The position numbers and the translations under genes were made by a program. DNA of 64,000 bases from Cydia pomonella (Eukaryota > Arthropoda > Insecta > Lepidoptera > Tortricidae). Shown here piece by piece: positions 60,997 to 64,000 of the stretch (the first letter of the stretch is position 1; every line of letters starts with the position of its first letter). The stretch is taken from contig NC_084718.1 in NCBI RefSeq assembly GCF_033807575.1, forward strand, positions 16,757,991 through 16,821,990, read 5' to 3'. Under the pieces are notes generated by a model, which searched no databases, was not told the origin of the DNA, and was given only the letters and a program-made list of their open reading frames with translations.

Positions 60997-62867
60997 TGAA
61001 TATTTTTGCTTTTGCCTTTCAATTTGTAACATAATTTCTACATCCTCGAGATATGGACAGATACCTTTTTTCATCTATACCCGTCAATTGACGGACTGAT
61101 TAATTTCGTTCAGTAAACTATGAAAATTCCCATAAAATTTAGCGTAATCTACGTTTTGAAAGTAATACACGGTTTGGTGTAACTGACCCAAAATCTTGAT
61201 TTCATTTAAATTCAATATCTTTCAATCTGGTTATCCATACACTGCTTCATCTCTTTCGTTTTCAACAAAGCTTACATCTCTTTCATTTGTCATTAAATAG
61301 AAAGAGAGCACTTGTCGACTACATGCGCCTCACCCACTTTTCACGTTGCAGGAGTCCTCAATAGGCACACGGTATTCGTCTACCGCTATCAGGACAATTT
61401 TAGTGCCAATGACGACCTAAGCGTGTCCATCTTTTGCAAAGTGCATTTAGGAAAAGGTACATTTAGACATTTAGATGTCCACTAATATTGGGTTTGAATT
61501 AGCTACCGCCCGGTTGTTTTCTCTAGAAAATATAGAATTTTAGAAGACCTAAATGCAAGAAAAATAGGCAAAAATTTTAGTTTATTTTTATGGTAGATCA
61601 TTGAAAATGAAAATGAAAAATGAAAAATGATTTATTCTCTCACAAGCATATTTAACAAAATACAGGTTGGTGTCCCTTTTTAAGTATAGAAATACCTGTG
61701 TTAAGGAATCATTAAGATTGAAAGATGTTTTTAATCCATATGATTAACCTACTGCTTTAACACGAACAAAAAAATCGTTGTGTACATATTTAAATATGGT
61801 ATGTTTCTTCTATTGTCTGTTAATCACAAACTAAGGATAAACTAAAACATTGTACATTATCGATCACTAAACATGGCATGCGCTATCTTAATAAAAAATG
61901 GTGTTGGCCGTAGGTAACGGTCAAGTGTCAAAATATGGGTGCACATATTTAGTTCTTCGCCACGAGGCTAGGCCTAAGTTCAAGTCTTATACCGGTTTTA
62001 CCTTAGAATATGAACTGTTAAATATTAATTAGCTAAGTAAAAACAACAGTGGCGGTAACAGCTAAAGAAAACCCATCATTTTCATGTTAATTGTAAATAT
62101 GCATTGGTCACGCTTCATGTCGGTAGCTTCAGTAGCTTTTCATGTTATAAATCGTCTAGTATCATGACATTGCGCATTGGTTAACTTAATGGCAATGAAA
62201 ACAGGTCGCTTTGTATGGAAGTTACCCGAAAACAACCTGTTTTCATTTCTTTTAAGTGTATTATTAGCCTGTGTATACTATTTAAGTTTCTACGGATGTT
62301 TTGATCAAGTTTTCCATGATAGCAATTTTTTTTAAATAATATTCTGTGATCTGAATAAATGTCATAATTTCGCAGCATATACCGAGTACTTTTTATCAAA
62401 CGAAACTCTCAAAAAATCAAGTTATATCTTTAATAAAGTTTATCTATCAATGTGGCATTGAAAGCCCCAATCACTGGTTTTATCGTTTTTTTCGGTTGAT
62501 GTTGAAACACTATTTAAACACTAAATAACATCATCGCAAAACTACTTAATATAAACAAACTTCTTTAAGATCATGGAAACATTCATCAAAATGTCCACAA
62601 ACTACATAAAACAGAGCACCAAACGCATTCTTCATTTCAGCATTCGATTATTCCGGCGGCTACTTCAATCCAGTCCTAGCGACGTCGCTGAAGGCCGGTT
62701 GCGATGGACACACTCTTCTAGAACATGCTGTGGTCTACTGGATCGGCGCCTGCGCTGGCTCCGTCCTCTCAGTGTATGTGTACAAGCTGCCGGCCATCCA
62801 GAAATACCTTGCCCCTAGCAATACTGAGGCTAATGGTGACAGCATTTGGGATAACAAGGAGGATTAA
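24887..62867 (+). CDS. AQP12L: Unorthodox aquaporin, AQP12-like (six coding exons)
   Basis: The exons are 24887-24937, 40832-41015, 49390-49512, 50522-50673, 57753-57891 and 62641-62867. They total 876 bases (291 residues plus stop); every junction is GT/AG and in phase. The product is a six-helix channel of the AQP11/12 subfamily. The first pore motif is Cys-Pro-Tyr (TACPYTHLED, residues 109-111) instead of NPA, and the second is Asn-Pro-Val (GGYFNPVLA, residues 226-228). The subfamily's downstream cysteine (GCDGHT, 237) is present. Vertebrate relatives act on intracellular membranes, so an endomembrane location is likely but not shown. The last five exons are firm. The first (17 codons, hydrophobic) is chosen because it has an ATG, an AGG|GTAAGT donor and the right phase, but the resulting 15.9 kb intron leaves room for another start. 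Confidence 0.85.
26695..27500 (+). repeat. Diverged duplicated block, two copies
   Basis: Copies at about 26695-26865 and 27345-27500 share CGATCTTCCT, AAACCCATTACAATCCTTCA-type words, GGGATCAGTCAGA, GCGTTACCCGG and CGGATGTAATA. They differ by many substitutions and indels. This may be two members of one short dispersed element or an old tandem duplication. Confidence 0.55.
28730..28860. mobile_element. Hairpin MITE, CCTAGCCAAGATGCCAATCG family
   Basis: GTGCCTAGCCAAGATGCCAA at the left pairs with TTGGCATCTTGGCTAGGCCC at the right; the middle has ACGACAACGAAACGCTATC and CTGTCTCTCTATCGCACTAA. The tandem array at 39640-40078 is built from the same sequence. Confidence 0.85.
29492..30402 (+). 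repeat. Segmental tandem duplication carrying SINE sequence
   Basis: A block of about 330 bases occurs at 29492-29822 and again at 30071-30402 with only a few differences. It runs from the 3' part of a family 2 SINE (TGAAAGGTCAGATG) through ACCATGAGCCGTGGCAAAAT to GTCCGTGTCAGTGACGATAT. Because the SINE head is present only before the second copy, the first was probably copied from it. A further 60-base block (TATAATTACTCTGCAGTGCC) also repeats, at 29850 and 30853. Confidence 0.8.
29885..30212 (+). mobile_element. SINE, family 2, full-length-like
   Basis: It starts GGTGGCCTAGCGGTAAGGGC with a B box CATGTTCAAACCCCGG. The body has ACCAATGAGTTTTTTAGAA and AGTTTACCCTCTGGGTTGA, and the 3' end is GAGGAAGATGATGATG. 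It is colinear with the minus-strand copy at 17146-17460. Confidence 0.82.
30585..30785 (+). repeat. Dispersed repeat shared with 40520-40800
   Basis: TTTTTCTATGAAATTGCATA, GGGAGAAAGTGTTTT, AACCTTAACAAATCACTTTG and CAGCATAATATATTCTAG all recur, slightly altered, at 40520-40690, and both copies lead to TTTTTGTAYGGACGAT. Here it is part of the 390 bases or so that separate two halves of the neighbouring duplication. Confidence 0.7.
30928..31142. mobile_element. MITE, GTACAGTCAGCATC family
   Basis: The left edge AGTACGGTTAGCATCAAAAG and the right edge TAGATGCTGACTGTACGAG are imperfect reverse complements. Internal GGCAGATACTTTCGACGTG links it to 55864-56091. Confidence 0.7.
31144..31285. mobile_element. 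Palindromic MITE, GTCGCCATCAGATATATC family
   Basis: The arms TATAGTCGCCATCAGATATA and TATATCTGATGGTGACTATA pair, as do inner words GTGCTCACAAATATCTGAAC and GTTCAGATATTTTTGAGCAC. It is directly adjacent to the preceding MITE. Confidence 0.85.
31290..32430. other. Aquaporin intron 1, no feature seen
   Basis: AT-rich with short chance ORFs only. Confidence 0.4.
32480..32640 (+). repeat. Dispersed repeat ending TTTTCACTTCAAAAA
   Basis: GTCCGTCTTACGAATTTTCA, TCTGTCGGTCACGTAACCTG, CGCGAGTTTAACATTTTTT and AAAGTGCACAGCGCCGCTAA are repeated almost exactly at 55078-55200. It is a family I know as abundant in moth genomes; the class is unclear. Confidence 0.75.
32725..32950 (-). repeat. Dispersed repeat with TCTGCCATCTTGTGG core
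   Basis: TGGAGGGTCTGCCATCTTGTGG-type words here match, in reverse complement, CCACAAGATGGCAGACCCTG and its neighbour at 59785-59910. The ends include GTTTATGCACGCTCCCTA, the reverse of the GAGCGTGCACGAAC at 59696. Confidence 0.6.
32998..33242 (+). mobile_element. (GTCY)n-bearing miniature element, short copy
   Basis: TTTTTAGGGTGCCGTACCC at the start, GTCCGTCCGTCCGTCCGTCT near 33078, GGAACCCTCGGTGGGCGAG and ACTCGCACTTGTCCGGTTTT at the end. It is about 245 bases, against 775 for the copy at 4594. Confidence 0.8.
33243..34985. other. Aquaporin intron 1, no gene supported
   Basis: The 125-codon ORF at 33320-33697 is AT-driven (NINPNNYYLNKT) and has no recognisable domain or splice context. The rest shows nothing. 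Confidence 0.4.
34986..35125 (+). repeat. Dispersed repeat, ACGTCGGTGGCAAACAAGC family
   Basis: ACCACGTCGGTGGCAAACAA, CCTGATGATAAGCAGTCACC and GTAGCCTATGAACGCCTGCA. Further copies at 37300-37520 and 53455-53590 make this one of the commonest unit types in the window. Confidence 0.75.
35633..35779. mobile_element. Palindromic MITE, GATGCCGCTAATAATCG family
   Basis: The arms GGTACTAAAGTTATGATGCC / GGCATCGTAACTTTAGTAC and GCTAATAATCGTTTGTCCCT / AGGGACAAACGATTATTAGC are almost perfect reverse complements with a short central loop at about 35700. Confidence 0.88.
35804..35930. mobile_element. Hairpin MITE, GGGGCCTACTGCGAAC family
   Basis: GGGCCTACTGCGAACACCGA and the right-hand ATCGGTGTTGTGGTTGGGCC are imperfect reverse complements; the inner part has TTTCGGGCATCTTTCCCTC and AGAAAGATGTCCGAAAT. 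Same family as 15451-15581. Confidence 0.75.
35988..36181. mobile_element. Hairpin MITE, AGGTGGATTGTCAAA family
   Basis: The ends AGGTGGATTGTCAAAAAAAA and TTTTCTTTGAAAATCCACCT pair, and AAGCCACAGTAAATA pairs with TTTACTGTGGCT. GATGGCGCCACTTTTCGATA sits in the middle. A longer relative is at 41093-41462. Confidence 0.8.
36182..37299. other. Aquaporin intron 1, no gene seen
   Basis: AT-rich; a GC-rich patch at 37090-37150 (GCGCGGAGCGCGC) is isolated and has no ORF support. Confidence 0.4.
37300..37520 (+). repeat. Dispersed repeat, ACGTCGGTGGCAAACAAGC family, bordering the giant palindrome
   Basis: It is a long copy (TACGTCGGTGGCAAACAAGC to ACTATGAGTAGGGTCTAGTG and TTATTTGGCTGCG). Its last words, AGTGTTATTTG, recur in reverse complement (CAAATAACACT) at the far side of the palindrome near 39618-39628, so the palindrome appears to have formed in or beside this repeat. 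Confidence 0.75.
37571..38602 (+). repeat. Left tandem array of the palindrome
   Basis: Unit starts recur every 120 bases (37571, 37691, 37811, 37931, 38051, 38171, 38291, 38411, 38531). Units 4 and 6 carry ATCATAACCTC, a variant not found in the other arm. Stop codons in every frame rule out coding. Confidence 0.95.
38611..39585 (-). repeat. Right tandem array of the palindrome
   Basis: The reverse-complement units alternate GGAGTTATGATGAG and GGAATTATAATGAG. A 10-base duplication (GGAGTTCTGG) near 39405 shifts the register of the last units. Two adjacent 240-bp blocks (38701-38940 and 38941-39180) are almost the same, pointing to a recent expansion on this arm. Confidence 0.95.
39640..40078. 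repeat. Tandem array of a hairpin MITE, about four units
   Basis: Units of roughly 105-110 bases start near 39647, 39747, 39854 and 39964 with GCGCAAACGATTGGCATCTT. Each contains GCATGGGTGCGTAGCCAACA, ATGCCAATCGTTTACGATAC and CTGTCTCTCTATCGCACTAA. The sequence is the MITE of 28730-28860, here repeated head to tail, which is unusual for a MITE. Confidence 0.85.
40520..40800 (+). repeat. Dispersed repeat abutting the aquaporin exon 2 acceptor
   Basis: Same element as 30585-30785 (TTTTTCTATGAAATTCCATT, CAGCATAATATATTCTAG, TTTTGTACGGACGAT), with an extra 100 bases or so at 40690-40785. It ends 31 bases before the exon at 40832, so it supplies the branch-point region. Confidence 0.65.
40832..41015 (+). 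CDS. AQP12L: Aquaporin coding exon 2
   Basis: 184 bases from ACATTCCAG|GTAAAC to ATTATTG|GTAAGT. It encodes a strongly hydrophobic helix (FAPLVVSTLFILLTSLLAHC), then a basic turn and EEAIAAAELCGCCFELII, which is typical of helix 1-2 of the AQP11/12 subfamily. Confidence 0.88.
41093..41462. mobile_element. Hairpin MITE, AGAGGTGGATTG family, long copy
   Basis: The ends AGAGGTGGATTGACAAAAAA and TTTCTTTGAAAATACACGTCT pair; inner TAGCCACAGTAAATTTACTG pairs with GGTAAATTTACGTGGCTA. GATGGCGCCACTTTTAGATA is shared with 35988-36181. Confidence 0.8.
41662..41678. repeat. Poly-C run
   Basis: Seventeen consecutive C residues in aquaporin intron 2, an obvious place for sequencing-length error. Confidence 0.9.
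41700..42410. other. Aquaporin intron 2 before the protease pair
   Basis: AT-rich; only short ORFs. The last 40 bases resemble the leader of the second protease copy (CCTCCGTCGTCTAATCGTTT versus CCTCCGTCCATAATCGTTT). Confidence 0.4.
42412..43165 (+). pseudogene. Trypsin-fold serine protease, disrupted copy
   Basis: It is intronless and about 250 codons long. It starts MRQTVVLIALYYCGEG and has an activation-like RIHKG, NEFPFVVSL, LTAAHC with the catalytic His, NNDIGLI with Asp and GGDSGGPVIY with Ser, so the triad codons remain. Two lesions break it: an in-frame TAA at 42835-42837 (GGTTTAATAT where the sister has GGTTAATTAT), and a 4-base length difference near 43100 that shifts the frame before the conserved C-terminal helix. 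The final codons (IHNTMKIHGYKLS) and stop survive in another frame. It is either a pseudogene or, less likely, a sequence with assembly errors. Confidence 0.8.
43170..44870. other. Spacer between the two protease copies
   Basis: The first 500 bases or so are the 3' flank of the disrupted copy. They align with the flank of the intact copy (45830-46280) through words such as ACCCTTTTCCAATAAAATGTA / ACCCGTATCCAATAAAATGTA, and GGCTTTTCGGACAAGC in both. The rest is AT-rich without features. Confidence 0.6.
44878..45627 (+). CDS. Trypsin-fold serine protease, open copy
   Basis: A single-exon secreted protease of 249 residues in aquaporin intron 2, same strand. It has a short signal peptide (MWQIVVLVALCYCGEG), a propeptide-like RRQS segment, then NEFPFVV. 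The triad is intact: His64 in STAAHC, Asp110 in YNDIALI and Ser201 in GGDSGGPLIY. It is odd in several ways. The Cys that normally bonds the His-loop Cys is Tyr (RWYTGSLIAL), the Cys four before the Ser is Arg, and the pocket-bottom position six before the Ser is Gly rather than Asp, so classical trypsin specificity is not expected. One codon is missing before the His relative to its sister. Lepidopteran gut and immune proteases are large families; the role here is unknown. It may be active but divergent, or decaying. Confidence 0.85.
   Translation: MWQIVVLVALCYCGEGRRQSLTVYKGMRDITNNEFPFVVHMQTYQGVRWYTGSLIALKGSTAAHCIDDKQYVIRYSNFTKRKERVRVAKVLKIILHPAFVFIGDEEVYNDIALITTTFIYNRTVGTLSAIDYKTLTGLPVNYAGFGATSKASYEWEAENEFKPLQVGEVVVILPYNDFQGSCLVIAPNCSNREQGIRGGDSGGPLIYDGRIVGVAMSSTSHDNIAHYSAISTSLQWIHNTMKIHGYELS
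45628..46290 (+). repeat. Duplicated 3' flank of the open protease copy
   Basis: It holds a likely polyadenylation signal (CCAATAAAATGTA at about 46070) matched in the other copy at 43490. A LINE-tail-like insertion (GATAGATAGATACAATCTTT onwards, 45640-45790) is present only here. Homology between flanks ends near 46280. Confidence 0.6.
46291..47990. other. Aquaporin intron 2, no gene seen
   Basis: AT-rich, only chance ORFs. 47530-47740 has SINE family 2 words (GAGCCGGGATTTCAACTCGC) in reverse orientation, too degraded to bound. Confidence 0.4.
47992..48024. repeat. (TATC)n microsatellite
   Basis: Seven or so TATC units after AATAAATGATT, the usual 3' end of a LINE whose tail is a tetranucleotide repeat. 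Confidence 0.85.
48186..48690 (+). mobile_element. 5'-truncated LINE (ORF2 C-terminus and 3' UTR)
   Basis: The frame 48337-48585 ends a LINE ORF2: HDLIPPSPFRYPTSRRRERM, YPFVVNLPFVRTKRFASSFL, VRTAKEWNALSSSVFPDKYD. This tail is common in moth LINEs of the Jockey/CR1 group. The 3' UTR (AGGCTACTACTGAATTGGC, CCCTGTCTTCACTTTCCATA) recurs at 26470-26560. Confidence 0.8.
48691..49389. other. Aquaporin intron 2, distal end
   Basis: AT-rich, no feature until the acceptor of exon 3. Confidence 0.4.
49390..49512 (+). CDS. AQP12L: Aquaporin coding exon 3 with the first pore motif
   Basis: 123 bases from TTTCCTTTCAG|TGGCAG to ATTGAAG|GTAAAA. It encodes TYAIFLFALTIWWSLNWGEA, then TACPYTHLEDIIE. CPY replaces the canonical NPA, the diagnostic change of insect AQP12-like channels. 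Confidence 0.93.
49550..49673. mobile_element. Hairpin MITE, GGATATCGGCC family
   Basis: The arms CAGTTCGCCGGAGGATATCGGCC-like and GGCCGATATCGTCCGGCGAAC pair; ends GGGGTCCACTG and CATTGGGCCCC. It is nearly identical to 21885-21999 and inserted only 38 bases after exon 3. Confidence 0.85.
49674..50521. other. Aquaporin intron 3
   Basis: 49740-49980 is GC-richer, with GGGCTGCAGGGGTCTCCAAA and CCGGGGTTTGGAGACACC as an inverted pair, probably a decayed hairpin element. The rest is AT-rich. Confidence 0.4.
50522..50673 (+). CDS. AQP12L: Aquaporin coding exon 4
   Basis: 152 bases from TCTGAATCTAG|GCAAAG to TTGCAG|GTGAGG. It encodes KALLKTWAELAGGLLVFKYV, the third helix, and a charged loop (ALEISETHKDKAFEDCKADL). 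The loop is longer and more polar than in classical aquaporins, as in the AQP12 branch. Confidence 0.9.
51014..51449. mobile_element. TIR element, CAGTGTGTCC ends
   Basis: TATACAGTGTGTCCTTAGCC at the left and GGCTAGGGACACACTGTATA at the right are reverse complements, continuing as ATTGGACAAA / TTTGTCCAAT. It is 436 bases with no ORF, and TA at both edges suggests a mariner-type target. It is a non-autonomous DNA transposon. Confidence 0.88.
51720..52190 (+). mobile_element. Non-LTR retrotransposon fragment
   Basis: LRFKDVLKRHMKRAHIKPKK, WESLASDRPRWRQIV and a decayed zinc-finger-like end are the same C-terminal block as the minus-strand fragment at 8430-9345. A stop precedes the block (GKRK, stop, GGQFLRF), so it is dead. 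Confidence 0.75.
52228..52387. mobile_element. Hairpin MITE, GCCTAGTCAAGTTGACAATC
   Basis: GGGAGCCTAGTCAAGTTGAC and GTCATCTTGACTAAGCCCTC are imperfect reverse complements. It is related to 56567-56695 by the GACAATCG and AACGATTATCA words. Confidence 0.65.
52536..52647. mobile_element. Hairpin MITE, GGTCATTCTCCAAACATATG
   Basis: GGTCATTCTCCAAACATATGTC at one end and GACATATTCTTAGAGAATGACC at the other pair with a few mismatches (shown here as two 22-mers' outer words GGTCATTCT / AGAATGACC). Confidence 0.7.
52854..52948. repeat. Imperfect (ACAAT)n microsatellite
   Basis: Runs of ACAATACAATACAGTACAAT and variants for about 95 bases, degrading toward AACACAACAAAGCATAATAG. Confidence 0.85.
53455..53590 (+). 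repeat. Dispersed repeat, ACGTCGGTGGCAAACAAGC family, partial
   Basis: CAAGCATACGGCTCGCCTGA, TGGTAAGCAGCCTCCGTAGC, CCTGCAACTCCAGAGGAGTC and CCCTCGTTGAACT. It lacks the first bases of the unit. Confidence 0.75.
53841..54616. mobile_element. DNA element with TIRs of about 180 bases
   Basis: The left arm 53841-54022 (TATACTAATAATAATATTGG, GACAGACCCATAGCCCTAAG, TTGTTGATATCCCATACGTA) is the reverse complement of the right arm 54433-54616 with few mismatches. The inner edges are GC-rich (GACCGGGCCGAACCCGGGCC). The roughly 400 bases between are AT-rich and non-coding. It is non-autonomous. Confidence 0.9.
55078..55205 (+). repeat. Dispersed repeat ending TTTTCACTTCAAAAA, second copy
   Basis: Nearly identical to 32480-32640 from TCCGTCTTACGAATTTTCAA to AAAGAAGTTTTCACTTCAAA. 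Confidence 0.75.
55864..56091. mobile_element. MITE, TACAGTCAGCATTAAAAG family
   Basis: GTACAGTCAGCATTAAAAGT at the left and CTACTGATGCTGACTGTAC at the right are reverse complements at their ends. Internal TGTCAGATATTTTTGGCGCG links it to 30928-31142. Confidence 0.8.
56567..56695. mobile_element. Hairpin MITE, GGGGGCCTAGCCAAAATGAC
   Basis: GGGGGCCTAGCCAAAATGAC pairs with ATCATTTTGTCTAGGCCCCC. It is of the same general class as 28730-28860 but with a different middle. Confidence 0.8.
57252..57437 (+). repeat. Dispersed repeat with CTTCCCGGCTTCGCACGG
   Basis: CTTCCCGGCTTCGCACGGTT, ACATGAAAATCCGTTTAGTA, ACATACATACAAACAGACAG and TTTGTTTTATAAGGTAGG follow the usual order of an arthropod-wide repeat. 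It is single-copy in this window. Confidence 0.6.
57753..57891 (+). CDS. AQP12L: Aquaporin coding exon 5
   Basis: 139 bases from ACGGTTACAG|GTACCA to GTTGCTG|GTTAGT. It encodes VLYGAVVEGIATCLCRLASK and FATAIDSFIGTSLVVA, helices 4-5 of the channel. The donor GTTAGT is slightly off consensus. Confidence 0.9.
57939..58116. mobile_element. GC-rich hairpin element in aquaporin intron 5
   Basis: GTGGCCGACCTCAGTATAGC to GGCGGCGCGTGCGGCGGGAC at the left partly pair with GCACGCTCCGCTAACCGCCC and GAGTGACCAC at the right. It starts 47 bases after exon 5. Confidence 0.55.
58117..59685. other. Aquaporin intron 5, proximal part
   Basis: AT-rich. 58500-58620 is the approximate reverse complement of 53660-53775 (CTGACCACTCTGTCACGCTT versus GCGTGACAGAGTGGTCAGAA), a dispersed short element. 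58660-58760 looks like a LINE tail ((TCAAAA)n). Confidence 0.45.
59690..59940 (+). repeat. Dispersed repeat with CCACAAGATGGCAGA core, internally duplicated
   Basis: CCACAAGATGGCAGAACCTG and CCACAAGATGGCAGACCCTG occur about 100 bases apart, each preceded by GGGGGCAGC / AGAGGGCAGC words. An inverted relative is at 32725-32950. Confidence 0.65.
59941..61351. other. Aquaporin intron 5, middle part
   Basis: AT-rich with an (AT)n run at 60964-60992; no other feature seen. Confidence 0.4.
61352..61456 (+). CDS. Possible alternative cassette exon of the aquaporin gene
   Basis: 105 bases lie between CACGTTGCAG and a GTACAT donor. They are open in exactly the frame that joins exon 5 (phase 1) to exon 6, so inclusion would add 35 residues (GVLNRHTVFVYRYQDNFSAN and so on) without shifting the frame. 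GC content is higher than the intron around it. The added stretch would fall between helix 5 and the NPV loop, where known family members have none, so it would alter the pore. It may be chance, a decayed exon or tissue-specific. Confidence 0.25.
61600..61690 (-). mobile_element. LINE 3' tail, reverse orientation
   Basis: AATGAAAATGAAAAATGAAA followed by ATTTATTCTCTCACAAGCA is the A-rich end of a reverse-inserted retroelement; nothing of its ORF remains. Confidence 0.4.
62641..62867 (+). CDS. AQP12L: Aquaporin terminal coding exon with the second pore motif
   Basis: 227 bases from TTCATTTCAG|CATTCG to the stop at 62865-62867. It encodes FDYSGGYFNPVLATSLKAGC, the last helix (AVVYWIGACAGSVLSVYVY) and an acidic C-terminal tail ending DNKED. 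AATAAA follows at 62956 and 62981. Confidence 0.93.
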
Positions 62868-62955
62868 TTCTAGAGCCGATTTCACTAAAGAGTACCTACG
62901 TATTTAATCCAAGATGAACCGCTAAAATTATGGTATTGTGTCAGAAATCTTTCAG

Positions 62956-62986
62956 AATAAAAGTTGTTAACATGAACAATAATAAA
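62956..62986 (+). terminator. Polyadenylation signals of the aquaporin gene
   Basis: Two AATAAA hexamers, at 62956-62961 and 62981-62986, about 90-115 bases after the stop codon. Confidence 0.6.
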
Positions 62987-63036
62987 GCATACCAGAAAGA
63001 ATTTTATCGCACAAGTTAAGAGAAATATCGTTCAAT

Positions 63037-63295
63037 TGACGACCAGTCTGGCCTTGTTGGTAGTGACCATGCCTGTGAAGGTTTCGAATCCCGGGAAGGA
63101 AATTTATTTGTGTCGTGAACACAGATATTTGTTCCTGATTCTTGGTTGTTTTGTATGTACTTCATTACTTATTTATTTGTGTATATATCTTTAACGTTGT
63201 CTGAGTCTCACAACACAAGCCTTCTTGAGGTTACTGTAGGGCTTACTCAATTTGTGTAGAAATGTCCTATATTATTTATTAATTTATTTATTAGG
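63037..63295 (+). mobile_element. tRNA-derived SINE, family 1
   Basis: GACGACCAGTCTGGCCTTGT, GGTTTCGAATCCCGGG, ACAGATATTTGTTCCTGATT, CACAACACAAGCCTTCTTGA and a TTATTTATTA end. Part of the tRNA-like head (between A and B boxes) is deleted. Confidence 0.78.
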
Positions 63296-64000
63296 GCTGT
63301 ATAGCCCTCAACTTGGAGTATGATCACAGGAGAGACGCGAACCTAATTGCTGTGTCTATCTTGGAATAAATTCTACTCTTGGTTAAACAAACATTGCCTA
63401 CTAAAACCTATTATTGGTGTAACATTGATATATTTATTTCGCATAATGTAATGTGCTAACACCATACATATTCATAAATATACATTTAAAATCGGACAGA
63501 CAGACAGATATGGCGAATCTATAAGGGTTCCGTTTTTTGCCATTTGGCTACGGAACCCTAAAAACAGGGACATTATATTGTGTGACATATTACATTATGC
63601 TAAAAAGTATAATCGTCACTAGGCGATATCTGATGCTAGTCACTATGGGGTCATTGTTTTGAATTATGTTATGGTTATTGATATAAATATAAACCAGTTA
63701 ATTAAAGATGACTTTAATGCAATAATAATCTTAACAAGGCGAATTATTATTATAAAAAAAAACTCGACTGCTAACATATTTTTTTGAATTGGTCTTTTCA
63801 CTAGCTTATATATACCCTATACCCGTACTATAGTAAGAAAAAATATATCACTACAACAATTCTGACGAATTCAACAACACCTCATATATCAAAAACCGTC
63901 CAGCCCTCTGGGACGCAGGACGTGCCAAAGAAATTGACATGCATACAATCATACATACATACTCTCGAAAAAAATTCAAGGAACCCTTCTGACGCAGTCG
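63296..64000. other. Intergenic, no gene seen
   Basis: It contains a fragment of the (GTCY)n element (63490-63568: GACAGACAGACAGATATGGC and TACGGAACCCTAAAAA) and AT-rich sequence up to the window end. Confidence 0.5.

Overview
The window reads as nuclear DNA of a lepidopteran (moth or butterfly). It is AT-rich, its genes are split by introns with consensus GT/AG junctions, and the spaces between exons are filled with repeat types typical of Lepidoptera: tRNA-derived SINEs, miniature elements carrying (GTCY)n microsatellites, 5'-truncated non-LTR retrotransposons and many hairpin MITEs. I see no CRISPR array, rRNA, true tRNA gene or prokaryotic operon. All identifications rest on reading translated sequence and splice sites by eye; no search was run.

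Layout. (1) 1-4 kb: a dead RTE-like tail, then a plus-strand gene for a large secreted protein of unknown function (1630-3823). (2) 4-7 kb: transposon debris and a tandem triplication of the 3' end of the next gene. (3) 7.0-13.7 kb, minus strand: a complete six-exon gene for the nuclear-pore WD-repeat protein aladin (474 codons; every junction is phase-compatible). Its introns hold a LINE 3' end, a second LINE fragment broken by a hairpin, a palindromic MITE and a 1.7 kb RTE-like reverse transcriptase. (4) 13.7-24.4 kb: mainly repeats, with two plus-strand exons (18.83-18.94 and 19.90-20.06 kb) that look like the 3' end of an unidentified membrane-protein gene, followed by a partial copy of its last coding segment. 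(5) 24.4-62.9 kb, plus strand: a six-coding-exon gene for an unorthodox aquaporin (AQP12-like, CPY and NPV pore motifs, 291 codons) spread over 38 kb. The five 3' coding exons are firm; the short first coding exon at 24.9 kb is a well-phased prediction. (6) 62.9-64 kb: SINE and MITE remnants.

Two things nested in the aquaporin introns stand out. Intron 1 carries a 2 kb giant palindrome (about 37.5-39.6 kb) made of some 17 copies of a 120 bp unit, about nine pointing one way and eight the other, with no unique spacer. Private variants of outer units on one arm recur on the other. Next to it is a short tandem array of a hairpin MITE. If transcribed as part of the aquaporin pre-mRNA, the palindrome would fold into a stem of about 1 kb, so it is a candidate hairpin-RNA (endo-siRNA) locus or a foldback element. 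Intron 2 holds a tandem pair of intronless trypsin-fold protease genes on the same strand, one disrupted and one open but with unusual cysteine and specificity-pocket positions.

The genes have no evident shared pathway: nuclear-pore scaffold, intracellular or plasma-membrane channel, secreted protease and secreted orphan. The window looks like an ordinary euchromatic neighbourhood with heavy transposon load, and its novelty lies in the repeat architecture rather than in a gene cluster.
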